From Mucilaginibacter frigoritolerans (GTDB lineage Bacteria > Bacteroidota > Bacteroidia > Sphingobacteriales > Sphingobacteriaceae): a DNA stretch of 64,000 nucleotides. The DNA is taken from assembly GCF_007830615.1 (NCBI RefSeq), contig NZ_VLLI01000009.1, positions 124,001 through 188,000 on the forward strand, read 5' to 3'. Both the position numbers and the translations under genes were made by a program. Positions 43,645 to 50,961 of the stretch are shown here, piece after piece. The notes beneath the pieces are model-generated. The model searched no databases. It was not told the origin of the DNA and saw only the letters and a program-made list of their open reading frames with translations. Within the stretch, counting starts at the first letter, position 1; the number at the start of each line of letters is the position of its first letter.

Positions 43645-43710
43645 TTGTTGTTATTATAAATTATTGAATAATTGATCTATAGAATACTTCCATATCTCCA
43701 CTATTCGGAA

Positions 43711-44421
43711 TTAACTTGCTTTTACCTCATGCAATCCACATTCTTTCTTCGACTGATCTTCCCACCACCATCTTCCGGCTCTGAAATCTTCGCCAGATTG
43801 TACTGCCCTGGTACATGGCGCACAGCCTATACTTGGGAATCCTCTGTCGTGTAGCGTATTGTAAGGTATATTGTATTTTTTAATGTATTCTTTTACTTCA
43901 TCTAAAGTCCAGTTGTAAATAGGGTGGAACTTTACCAATTGATTTTGTTCATCCCATTCCACATTTTCCATATGCTGGCGGTTGGCTGACTGTTCAGCAC
44001 GGATACCGGTTATCCAACATTTATTACCAGCCAAAGCCCGTTTTAAAGGTTCAATCTTACGAATTCCGCAGCACTCTTTTCTGTTATCAACCGATTCATA
44101 GAAACTATTTGGACCTTTTGCATTAACCATTTGTTCCAATAGCTCATGCTGCGGGTAATAAGCGTGAATAGGCTTTCCATATATTTCCATGGTACGGTTC
44201 CAAACATAATAGGTTTCAGGAAATAATCTGCCGGTTTCCAATGTAAAAATTTTTATCGGCAAATTATTGGTGAATATCATATGGGTAATCACCTGATCCT
44301 CCCAACCAAAACTGGTTGAAAAAATAATCTCACCGTGAAAAATATCACTCAAAAGCGTTAAAGATTCTATGGGATCAAGTCCGGCTGCTTCCTTTTTAAT
44401 ATGTTCTGCTAATTCGTTCAT
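43711..44421 (-). CDS. cysH: Assimilatory APS/PAPS reductase, [4Fe-4S] (APS reductase) type
   Basis: This enzyme reduces adenylyl sulfate to sulfite. It is 236 aa. The catalytic Cys is in KKECGLH near the end. Two Cys pairs, ECCGIRK and GCAPCTRA, are the ligands of the [4Fe-4S] cluster of the APS reductase type, rather than the cluster-free PAPS type. This fits the absence of a CysC (APS kinase) gene from the operon. The PP-loop region lies near IIFSTSFGWEDQ. The start is 1 nt after the stop of the fusion gene. Confidence 0.93.
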   Translation of the reverse strand: MNELAEHIKKEAAGLDPIESLTLLSDIFHGEIIFSTSFGWEDQVITHMIFTNNLPIKIFTLETGRLFPETYYVWNRTMEIYGKPIHAYYPQHELLEQMVNAKGPNSFYESVDNRKECCGIRKIEPLKRALAGNKCWITGIRAEQSANRQHMENVEWDEQNQLVKFHPIYNWTLDEVKEYIKKYNIPYNTLHDRGFPSIGCAPCTRAVQSGEDFRAGRWWWEDQSKKECGLHEVKAS

Positions 44422-44422
44422 C

Positions 44423-45931
44423 TTAAATAACCTTCATTAAAAATGCAGCAATACTTTTTATGCTGATTAGTATTACAATTACGGCAACTGCTATCATAAT
44501 AGCTTTAGCCGATATACGGTTTGAAATTTTTGCAGCTATAGGCGAAGCAATGGCACTGCCAATTACCAGGCCGGCAACAGCTTCCCAATGATGTGCATTA
44601 AGCATGGTGAAAAAGGTAATGCTGCTCATTAGTGCGATAAAAAATCGTGATAACTTTACAGTACCTAACGAAAAACGTGGATGCCTGCCACCGGCTATCA
44701 GGGTTGATAAAACTATCGAACCCCAGCCACCACCACCTACCGCATCAATAAAACCACCGCCTAAACCTAACAGCGGGATTCTTTTTATTTTTTGGGATGA
44801 TTTTAACACACCGGTTTTAAATGCTTTTGATAATATAACCAAACCTAATATCAATGTATAAAAGGATACAAAGGGCTTGGTATACTGGCTATAATGTTCA
44901 AGGGATGAAAGCAGATAGGCTCCAGTAACCGCACCTATAATTCCCGGAACAAGTAATAGTTTAAACAGTTTCCAGTTGATATTGCCCATACGGTAATGCA
45001 TCCAGCCAGCAATACCATTGCTCATAATTTCAGACAGGTGCACACCCATACTTGCCGAAGCAGGAGGGATGCCCATTGAAAGAGAGAAAGTAGTTGAGGT
45101 AACGCCGTATGACATACCGATAGCACCATCAATCAACGCAAACACAAACCCGGCACCTAAAAAGTAATAGAATAATGGATTAATATCTTCTATATAAAGT
45201 TTAAAGCCCGGCTGTTTAAGCCAAAGTACAGTAAGTACTATAGCGATTGATAATATAATGGTTATCCAGATAAGCCAAACGAAATTCTTTTTAACAGGCT
45301 GTTTGGGTTCAACCAATACGGAAGTTACTTCGTTTAATTTCTTAACCTTATAGGCAAAATCACCATTTAATGAATTGCGTAATGCACTCATTTGCTGTAA
45401 GGTGGTATTCAACTCATTGGGTAAGCTTTCGTTCAAAACTTCTTTTAAGCGTTTAGCTACTGTGGGCGATTTACCATTGGTTGATATAGCAATTTTAAGA
45501 TCACCTTTTTGCACAATGGAACCGAGGTAGAAGTCGCAAAGCTCAGGTTTATCGGCCACATTGATCAACAGTTTACGATCATGGGCCGACTGCCGGATAA
45601 ACTCATTCAACCGGCTATCATTAGTAGCGGCAATTACAACATTAGCACCGTCTAAATCAGCATCGGTAAATGTTTTCTGGATTATTTTTACGCCTTTATA
45701 TTCTGCTGCCAATAAGTGCACTTCGGGCAGAATAGTTAAAGCAATAACGGTTACTCTTGCATTAGCACTGTTGTTTAAAATGGCAGTCAGTTTCTCTAAA
45801 CCAACATTGCCTGCACCAATCAGTACTGTATGCAATTCATTCAGCTTCAAAAAAACAGGGAATAAGGGATTACCTTCTGTTTTCTGCTTTTGAATGATTT
45901 TTAATCCGCTATCCTTCGGCAGTAATGTCAT
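44423..45931 (-). CDS. Precorrin-2 dehydrogenase (Met8-like) fused to TSUP/TauE-type permease
   Basis: This 502-aa protein (ATG 45931) has two modules. Residues about 20-185 form a CysG N-terminal/Met8-like domain: NAD-binding VLIGAGNVGLEKL, then VNVADKPELCDFYLGSIV with the conserved Asp, then AISTNGKSPTVAKRLKEVL. Residues about 210-502 are a membrane permease of the TSUP family, with about 8 segments, VFALIDGAIGMSYGVTSTTF and GGGFIDAVGGGGWG. The first part would make sirohydrochlorin or siroheme for sulfite reductase. The second may move sulfite, sulfate or thiosulfate. The frame overlaps cobA by 23 nt. Confidence 0.85.
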   Translation of the reverse strand: MTLLPKDSGLKIIQKQKTEGNPLFPVFLKLNELHTVLIGAGNVGLEKLTAILNNSANARVTVIALTILPEVHLLAAEYKGVKIIQKTFTDADLDGANVVIAATNDSRLNEFIRQSAHDRKLLINVADKPELCDFYLGSIVQKGDLKIAISTNGKSPTVAKRLKEVLNESLPNELNTTLQQMSALRNSLNGDFAYKVKKLNEVTSVLVEPKQPVKKNFVWLIWITIILSIAIVLTVLWLKQPGFKLYIEDINPLFYYFLGAGFVFALIDGAIGMSYGVTSTTFSLSMGIPPASASMGVHLSEIMSNGIAGWMHYRMGNINWKLFKLLLVPGIIGAVTGAYLLSSLEHYSQYTKPFVSFYTLILGLVILSKAFKTGVLKSSQKIKRIPLLGLGGGFIDAVGGGGWGSIVLSTLIAGGRHPRFSLGTVKLSRFFIALMSSITFFTMLNAHHWEAVAGLVIGSAIASPIAAKISNRISAKAIMIAVAVIVILISIKSIAAFLMKVI

Positions 45932-46700
45932 AAAATTCTTTGATAGGCTGAAATTGAGGATGTAAAGATACCACTTCGCCAAAAACAATAAGGGCTGGTG
46001 AGGTGATCTTCTTTTCTTCTACTACTTCAACAATAGTATCTACAATGCCAATGGCTACCTTTTCATTATCAGTTGTACCGCTTTGAATTACGGCTACAGG
46101 TAGTTTATTTTTACCTTCTTTTTTAAATATTTCGGTAATTTCTGCCAATTTATGAATCCCCATTAATACTACAATGGTAGCTTTTGTACGAGCAGCCTCA
46201 TAAACATCATTGGATACTTTACCACTTGAAGTAGTACCCGTTACCACCCAAAAGCTTTCGCTTAAGCCGCGGTGTGTTACCGGGATATTTTGTAAACCCG
46301 GTACGCCAATTGAACTGGAAATACCAGGAATTACCTGTGCAGGGATACTATAAGATGCTGCAAAATCCAACTCTTCAAAACCACGACCAAATACAAACGG
46401 ATCCCCACCTTTAAGGCGTACTACGTGGCCATAGTTAATGGCATAATCAACCATCAGCCTGTTTACCGCATCCTGAGAGTAGGTATGATCGCCTGAACGT
46501 TTACCAACATAAACTTTAGTAGCATGTTCAGGTGCATAATGAAGTAATTCTTCATTAATCAGGGCATCGTATAAAACTACATCAGCAGTTTGCAACGCTT
46601 TTACCGCCTTTAAAGTAATCAGATCCGGATCGCCGGGACCTGCGCCAACCAGCGTAATACGTGGTTCTTTTATTGTTTTTTCTGTTGATGTAACGATCAT
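45909..46700 (-). CDS. cobA: Uroporphyrinogen-III C-methyltransferase
   Basis: This SAM-dependent enzyme makes precorrin-2, the branch to siroheme. It is 263 aa. Family boxes are TLVGAGPGDPDLITLKAV, VVRLKGGDPFVFGRGFEEL, PVTHRGLSESFWVVTG and the late ALIVFGEVVSL. It supplies substrate for the Met8-like domain of the next gene. It overlaps the sulfite reductase gene by 4 nt and the fusion gene by 23 nt. Confidence 0.95.
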   Translation of the reverse strand: MIVTSTEKTIKEPRITLVGAGPGDPDLITLKAVKALQTADVVLYDALINEELLHYAPEHATKVYVGKRSGDHTYSQDAVNRLMVDYAINYGHVVRLKGGDPFVFGRGFEELDFAASYSIPAQVIPGISSSIGVPGLQNIPVTHRGLSESFWVVTGTTSSGKVSNDVYEAARTKATIVVLMGIHKLAEITEIFKKEGKNKLPVAVIQSGTTDNEKVAIGIVDTIVEVVEEKKITSPALIVFGEVVSLHPQFQPIKEFYDITAEG

Positions 46701-48790
46701 GGTTGTACCAGTTCCTCTCTTTTTGCTTTAACGTTTGTTAAAAAATCATTAGCCTCTTTAATATAAGTTATTGCAAAGCTTTCTGATGGTTCGTTTTTGT
46801 TTATTTGTAATACCAGGTCATTAAAAGTACCGTTGAGTTTTATTTCACCTGTACTAACATAATGTGTATCAAATTCGCGGATAATGCCTGTTTGTGTACT
46901 GCTGTTGATGTTTTTATCAAGCAATAATGCTTTAGCTGAACTTATAAAAGTATTATAGGCATGATAAATTGCATCTGCCCATCGGCCATCGGCAAAAGCT
47001 TCTTTTGACCAGCCAAACTTTTCATCAGCCTCAAACAATAAAGTAGCTACCAGGTCAATCACCACACCAGCACATTCGCCAACGCCAATTGCTGTTGCAA
47101 AAGTTTCCTGGTGTCCCCAGTCTACAAATTCTTCTTCAGTAAGGGTTGTTAAATCTGCCAAAGGTTTTAATAACTGGTAGAAGTAATCTTTACCTTTTCT
47201 ATCATAATAAGCATGGAAAGTTTCATCCTGTATAGCGTTTGCCGTATAATCATCCAAAACAGCTCTTAAAACGTGCGTTGCTCTTTTAGCCGGAACTTTA
47301 ATGATTTTTTCAGCAGCGCGTCCAACACCATTACCAACGGTGCCACCACCCAATAATACCTGAACTGACGGCAATACTTTTGTACCGGCTTTTAATGAGC
47401 TGCCATGAAAACCAATATGCGCCAAACCATGCTGACCGCAGGAATTCATACAGCCACTAATCTTTATTTTGATTTCACGGTTATAAATAAGCTCTTCGTA
47501 CTCGTTATAGATTAAATCTTCCAACACTTTTGATAAAGTCATGCTGTTAGAGATTCCCAGGTTACAGGTATCGGTACCGGGGCAAGTAGTAACATCGGCC
47601 ATGCTATCAAAACCCGGAGCTGATAGATCCAAAGCGGTTAAGCCTGCATACAAAGCTGGTAATGCTTCTTTGCGAACGTATTTCAATAACAAGCCCTGGT
47701 TTTGGGTTATCCTGATTTCATCGGCTACATATGGTCTTATGGCTTCAACCAGTTTACGTGCAACATCTGAATGTATATCACCAACAGGTACTTTAACATA
47801 TACCCCATAAAAGTCTTTTTGCTTTTGCTCGAACACGTTGGTAGCCAACCATTGCTCGTAACGGAAAGGATTAGCTATTTCAATAGCTACATTACCGCTT
47901 AACTCCGGGATGGCAGGAGCGGGCACTGTGTCTCTGTTTATTTTATAGGTTTTTACTTTTAGTGCCAGTCTTTCCGCTTTAGCCAGGGAAAGTACTTCTT
48001 CCAATCCGATTTTTTGGATCAGGTATTTCAAACGGGCTTTGTTCCGGTTATTGCGTTCACCATGACGGTCGAACACCCTGATAATGGCTTCTATATAAGG
48101 AATCAACTGATCTTCTGGCAAAAACTCTTCTACAATACTGGCTAGTAAAGGCTGTGCACCTAAACCGCCACCTAGCATTATTTTAAAGCCACGCTCACCA
48201 TTTTCGTTTATTTTAGGAATGGCACCAATATCATGGATATAAGAAAAAGCGGTATCCGCATTGCTCGAAGAAAAGGAGATTTTGAACTTACGTCCCATTT
48301 CCTGGCATATCGGGTTACGCAAAAAGTATTCAAATACTGCCTGTGCATAAGGAGAAACATCAAATGGCTCAGCCGGGTCAATACCGGCAGCAGGAGAGGA
48401 TGTGACGTTTCTAACGGTATTACCGCAAGCTTCGCGTAAGGTAATATCATCCTGCTCTAACTCGGCCCATAATTGTGGGGTACGGTCAAGACTTACATAA
48501 TGGATCTGGATATCCTGACGGGTAGTTAAGTGGAGGTTACTGCTTCCGTATTTGTCCGAAATATCGGCAATCCGCAGTAATTGTTTGAATGTTACTTTAC
48601 CAAAAGGTAGCTTTATACGAACCATCTGCACACCTGGTTGGCGCTGTCCGTAAACACCGCGGGCCAGGCGAAGACTTCTGAATTTTTCATCATGAATCTT
48701 TCCTTCACGGAAAGCCCTGATCTTTTTTTCAAGGTCGATGATATCCTTTTCTACTATCGGATTCTCCAGTTCTGTTCTGAAGCTTTGCAT
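46697..48790 (-). CDS. Siroheme sulfite (nitrite/sulfite) reductase
   Basis: This is the predicted assimilatory sulfite-to-sulfide reductase of 697 aa. Two NIR_SIR half-domains span about 30-310 and 320-550. The siroheme/[4Fe-4S] ligands are CPGTDTC (C-x5-C) and CMNSC (C-x3-C). The C-terminal 150 residues have no clear family signature and make it longer than typical ferredoxin-dependent Sir (about 550-600 aa). No flavoprotein subunit is encoded, so ferredoxin is the likely donor. It is the first gene of the operon, with an attenuator-like leader upstream. Nitrite reduction remains an alternative, but the sulfate genes argue for sulfite. Confidence 0.92.
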   Translation of the reverse strand: MQSFRTELENPIVEKDIIDLEKKIRAFREGKIHDEKFRSLRLARGVYGQRQPGVQMVRIKLPFGKVTFKQLLRIADISDKYGSSNLHLTTRQDIQIHYVSLDRTPQLWAELEQDDITLREACGNTVRNVTSSPAAGIDPAEPFDVSPYAQAVFEYFLRNPICQEMGRKFKISFSSSNADTAFSYIHDIGAIPKINENGERGFKIMLGGGLGAQPLLASIVEEFLPEDQLIPYIEAIIRVFDRHGERNNRNKARLKYLIQKIGLEEVLSLAKAERLALKVKTYKINRDTVPAPAIPELSGNVAIEIANPFRYEQWLATNVFEQKQKDFYGVYVKVPVGDIHSDVARKLVEAIRPYVADEIRITQNQGLLLKYVRKEALPALYAGLTALDLSAPGFDSMADVTTCPGTDTCNLGISNSMTLSKVLEDLIYNEYEELIYNREIKIKISGCMNSCGQHGLAHIGFHGSSLKAGTKVLPSVQVLLGGGTVGNGVGRAAEKIIKVPAKRATHVLRAVLDDYTANAIQDETFHAYYDRKGKDYFYQLLKPLADLTTLTEEEFVDWGHQETFATAIGVGECAGVVIDLVATLLFEADEKFGWSKEAFADGRWADAIYHAYNTFISSAKALLLDKNINSSTQTGIIREFDTHYVSTGEIKLNGTFNDLVLQINKNEPSESFAITYIKEANDFLTNVKAKREELVQP

Positions 48791-48814
48791 AATGTTAATT
48801 TAGTTTTGTGATAT

Positions 48815-48848
48815 AAAAAAACCTCTCCGGCCGGGGCTAAAGAGGCTT
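48815..48848 (-). terminator. Intrinsic terminator in the sulfate operon leader
   Basis: On the minus strand AAGCCTCT and AGAGGTTT form an 8-bp stem (one G-U) with an inner CCGGCCGG that can pair too, followed by T7. It ends 25 nt before the sulfite reductase ATG, so it sits in the 5' leader and not after a gene. This is the expected position of an attenuator terminator. Confidence 0.8.
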
Positions 48849-48904
48849 ATTACTTTAAAATATTTGTAAAATAAAGCCCCTCATATGCTGCCATACATAC
48901 AGCA
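48841..48904 (-). promoter_or_regulatory. Attenuator: pause hairpin and antiterminator arms
   Basis: On the minus strand TGCTGT-loop-GGCAGCA (48886-48904) can form a hairpin whose 5' arm is the tandem Cys codons. AGGGGCTTTATT (48870-48881) can pair with AATAAGCCTCT (48841-48851) over 11 bp with one bulge and one G-U. That pairing hides the 5' arm of the terminator, so the two structures are mutually exclusive. The 5' antiterminator arm begins at the ORF stop codon, so a ribosome there would block it. Confidence 0.65.
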
Positions 48905-48946
48905 ATACACCATAGCTTTATTATCCCCGAAATAAGTAACTCTCAT
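48881..48946 (-). CDS. Cysteine/methionine-rich leader peptide (21 aa), attenuator ORF
   Basis: A 22-codon frame (ATG 48946, TGA at 48883-48881) lies between a promoter box and an intrinsic terminator, upstream of sulfite reductase. Its 21 residues end in MVYCCMYGSI: two adjacent Cys (TGC TGT) and four Met including the start, so 6 of 21 residues contain sulfur. Ribosome stalling at the Cys codons when Cys-tRNA is scarce would favour the antiterminator and permit expression of the sulfate genes. This is inference from layout, but the geometry matches classical amino-acid attenuators closely. It is too short for normal gene callers. Confidence 0.7.
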   Translation of the reverse strand: MRVTYFGDNKAMVYCCMYGSI

Positions 48947-48955
48947 ATTATGTCA

Positions 48956-48963
48956 CAAATATA
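48956..48963 (-). promoter_or_regulatory. -7 promoter box (TATATTTG) of the sulfate assimilation operon
   Basis: An exact TAnnTTTG match on the minus strand lies 9 nt before the leader-peptide ATG. The expected transcription start is within a few nt of that ATG, so the leader ORF mRNA would be nearly leaderless. Confidence 0.65.
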
Positions 48964-48974
48964 TACATAGTATA
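48962..48974. promoter_or_regulatory. Palindrome TATACATAGTATA next to the promoter box, possible operator
   Basis: Arms TATAC and GTATA flank a 3-nt centre and overlap the upstream edge of the sulfate operon -7 box. A regulator bound here would block RNA polymerase. An Rrf2-type regulator encoded 1.5 kb away is a candidate, but this is unproven. Confidence 0.35.
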
Positions 48975-49129
48975 CGGAAATGGTAGTATATTTTTAAAAA
49001 TAACGGCTTTTTACTTTACCATTACATTCATAAAATGGGTTCAAAACTAAATGTAATTTACTCAAATTAATTCGGTATAAACAACAATAAATTTAACTCC
49101 ACATAACTTTTAAATAATCTTAAATACTC

Positions 49130-49137
49130 TATTTTTG
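49130..49137 (+). promoter_or_regulatory. -7 promoter box (TATTTTTG) directly before the phosphodiesterase gene
   Basis: An exact TAnnTTTG match lies 6 nt before the ATG at 49144. The two upstream candidate starts (TTG 49135, ATG 49138) fall within or immediately after the box and are unlikely to be in the mRNA. Confidence 0.55.
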
Positions 49138-49143
49138 ATGGAT

Positions 49144-50403
49144 ATGAAAAAATACGCCGTATTACTGATTTCATGTGTTTTTGCAATTAACGCTTTTGCA
49201 CAAACCGACACCACTCAAAAAATAGTGGCAGGACGAAAAAACAGTCCTGAACAGGAGAAGAAACCTTATGTGATTCTGATATCAGCAGATGGTTTTCGTT
49301 ATGATTACGCTGAAAAATATAAAGCCAACCACTTACAGGAACTTGCTAACGAAGGAGTAAAGGCACCTTATATGATTCCTTCCTTTCCGTCAGTTACTTT
49401 TCCTAATCATTATACTTTGGTTACAGGATTATACCCTTCGCACCATGGTTTGGTTGATAATTATTTTTATGACCGCAACCGCAAGGAGTTTTACTCCTCC
49501 AGCAATAAAGCAAAGGTGGCCGATGCTTCTTGGTATGGCGGCACACCGCTTTGGGTACTGGCCGAGCAACAACATATGCTTACAGCAAGCTTTTACTGGG
49601 TAGCTTCAGAAGCACCTATAAAGGATACCAGGCCTACTTATTATTATGTATACAACGAAAAAATCAATATCCACAGCCGTATACAAACAGTGGTTGAATG
49701 GCTGAAACTTCCACCGGAAAGCCGCCCACACTTGATTACTTTTTACCTGCCACAGGTAGACCACGCAGGACATGTATATGGGCCAGAAGCTCCGGAAACT
49801 GAAAAAGAAATACACTTTGTTGATTCTGCCGTTTATGAGTTAACTAAGGCTGTAAAAACTACCGGACTGGATGTTAACTATGTTTTTGTTTCCGATCATG
49901 GAATGACTAAAATTGACAGGGAAAATCCTATTGGTAAACCTGCTGCAGTGGATACTTCCAAATTTATAATTTCTGGTGATGGGGTAATGGTTCAGCTTTT
50001 TGCTAAAGATCCTAAGTTTATAAAAGACACTTATGATCAGCTTAAAAAAGAAGCGAAGGACTACCAGGTTTACCTTAGTACAGAAATGCCGGCAAAGTTT
50101 AACTACAGCAAATCAGACGACTGGCACAACCGTATTGGCGATATCATCCTGATCCCTAACTGGCCCAAGGTATTTAATTTAAATGGCCGCAAGCTTAATG
50201 TGGGCACACATGGCTTCGATCCAACCATAGTAAAAGAGATGCTGGCAACTTTTTATGCCTGGGGACCTGCCTTTAAAGAGCACAAACAGGTACCTCCGTT
50301 TAAAAACGTAAACATTTATCCACTGGTAACCACCATTTTGAATTTGCCTTATACCGAGAAAATAGACGGGACTAAAACTTTAGCTAACGAAGCACTTAAA
50401 TAG
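49144..50403 (+). CDS. Ectonucleotide pyrophosphatase/phosphodiesterase (alkaline phosphatase superfamily)
   Basis: This secreted hydrolase has 419 aa from ATG 49144, with a signal peptide ending NAFAQ. It cleaves phosphodiesters or pyrophosphates of nucleotides or related substrates. The metal and nucleophile motifs are ISADGFRYDY, PSVTFPNHYTLVTGLYPSHHG (with the Thr nucleophile), PQVDHAGHVYGP and VFVSDHGM, followed by a late HGFDPT with a zinc His. The product class is NPP-like. The gene is divergent from the sulfate operon leader. Confidence 0.9.
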   Translation: MKKYAVLLISCVFAINAFAQTDTTQKIVAGRKNSPEQEKKPYVILISADGFRYDYAEKYKANHLQELANEGVKAPYMIPSFPSVTFPNHYTLVTGLYPSHHGLVDNYFYDRNRKEFYSSSNKAKVADASWYGGTPLWVLAEQQHMLTASFYWVASEAPIKDTRPTYYYVYNEKINIHSRIQTVVEWLKLPPESRPHLITFYLPQVDHAGHVYGPEAPETEKEIHFVDSAVYELTKAVKTTGLDVNYVFVSDHGMTKIDRENPIGKPAAVDTSKFIISGDGVMVQLFAKDPKFIKDTYDQLKKEAKDYQVYLSTEMPAKFNYSKSDDWHNRIGDIILIPNWPKVFNLNGRKLNVGTHGFDPTIVKEMLATFYAWGPAFKEHKQVPPFKNVNIYPLVTTILNLPYTEKIDGTKTLANEALK

Positions 50404-50422
50404 AAGAAGGCTTTAAAAACAT

Positions 50423-50450
50423 ACTGATCAACCTTTAAAAGTTGATCAGT
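50423..50450. terminator. Bidirectional terminator hairpin holding the Rrf2 gene stop in its loop
   Basis: ACTGATCAAC and GTTGATCAGT form a perfect 10-bp stem. The loop contains the TAA of the Rrf2 gene (50437-50435), and T-rich tails lie on both sides. It ends both the phosphodiesterase and Rrf2 transcripts. Confidence 0.8.
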
Positions 50451-50869
50451 GTGTTTTCTCTGGCAATAATGTCAGCAATGCTTGTTTCGGAAAGGATTTT
50501 CAGCGTAGCATCTCTAACTTCCACAAATACATCACGGATACCACAAGTGGTTTCCTGTTTGCATTCATCGCATTTATGGTAAAAATTTAAGCTGGCGCAG
50601 GGTACCATGGCTATAGGGCCATCGGTAATACGCATAATGCTTACTAAAAATATCTCTTTAGGATCTTTATTAAGACTATAGCCACCACCGGCACCTTTTT
50701 TACTGTACAGGAAGCCCGCGTTGCGCAAGTCTAACAATATCTGTTCGAGAAACTTTTTGGGGATTCGCTCTTCTTCTGCGATCTTGGAAATTTGCATTGG
50801 CGGTTGATCCGCGTTTTTGCCCAGGACTACAAGAGCCTTAATAGCGTACTTGGTTTTTTTTGATAGCAT
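50435..50869 (-). CDS. Rrf2-family transcriptional regulator
   Basis: This 144-aa winged-helix regulator of the Rrf2/IscR/CymR family has the N-terminal LSKKTKYAIKALVVLG, the recognition helix IPKKFLEQILLDLRNAG, and the wing KKGAGGGYSL. It has Cys residues (PCASLNFYHKCDECKQETTC) with the spacing seen in members that bind an iron-sulfur cluster or sense thiols. IscR, NsrR and CymR homologues share the pattern. It lies 1.5 kb from the sulfate operon promoter, so a role in sulfur or iron-sulfur control is plausible but not shown. Confidence 0.87.
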   Translation of the reverse strand: MLSKKTKYAIKALVVLGKNADQPPMQISKIAEEERIPKKFLEQILLDLRNAGFLYSKKGAGGGYSLNKDPKEIFLVSIMRITDGPIAMVPCASLNFYHKCDECKQETTCGIRDVFVEVRDATLKILSETSIADIIARENTLINF

Positions 50870-50961
50870 TGTTTAAAAATACAATTACAAAATTACATAA
50901 AGAAATCTGTAAAACTATATCAATCGGTTAAGGAGCTTAGTGTATATGATTTGTTGAACAA

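Noticed and set aside
43672..43854. Plus-strand 60-codon frame in the cysD-cysH junction
   Set aside because: It overlaps the conserved C-terminus of CysH on the other strand and shows no signal or domain.
48956..49137. Possible riboswitch (SAM or cobalamin) upstream of the sulfate operon
   Set aside because: No SAM-I, SAM-II or cobalamin core motifs are visible, and the leader is explained by a short Cys-rich ORF plus terminator.
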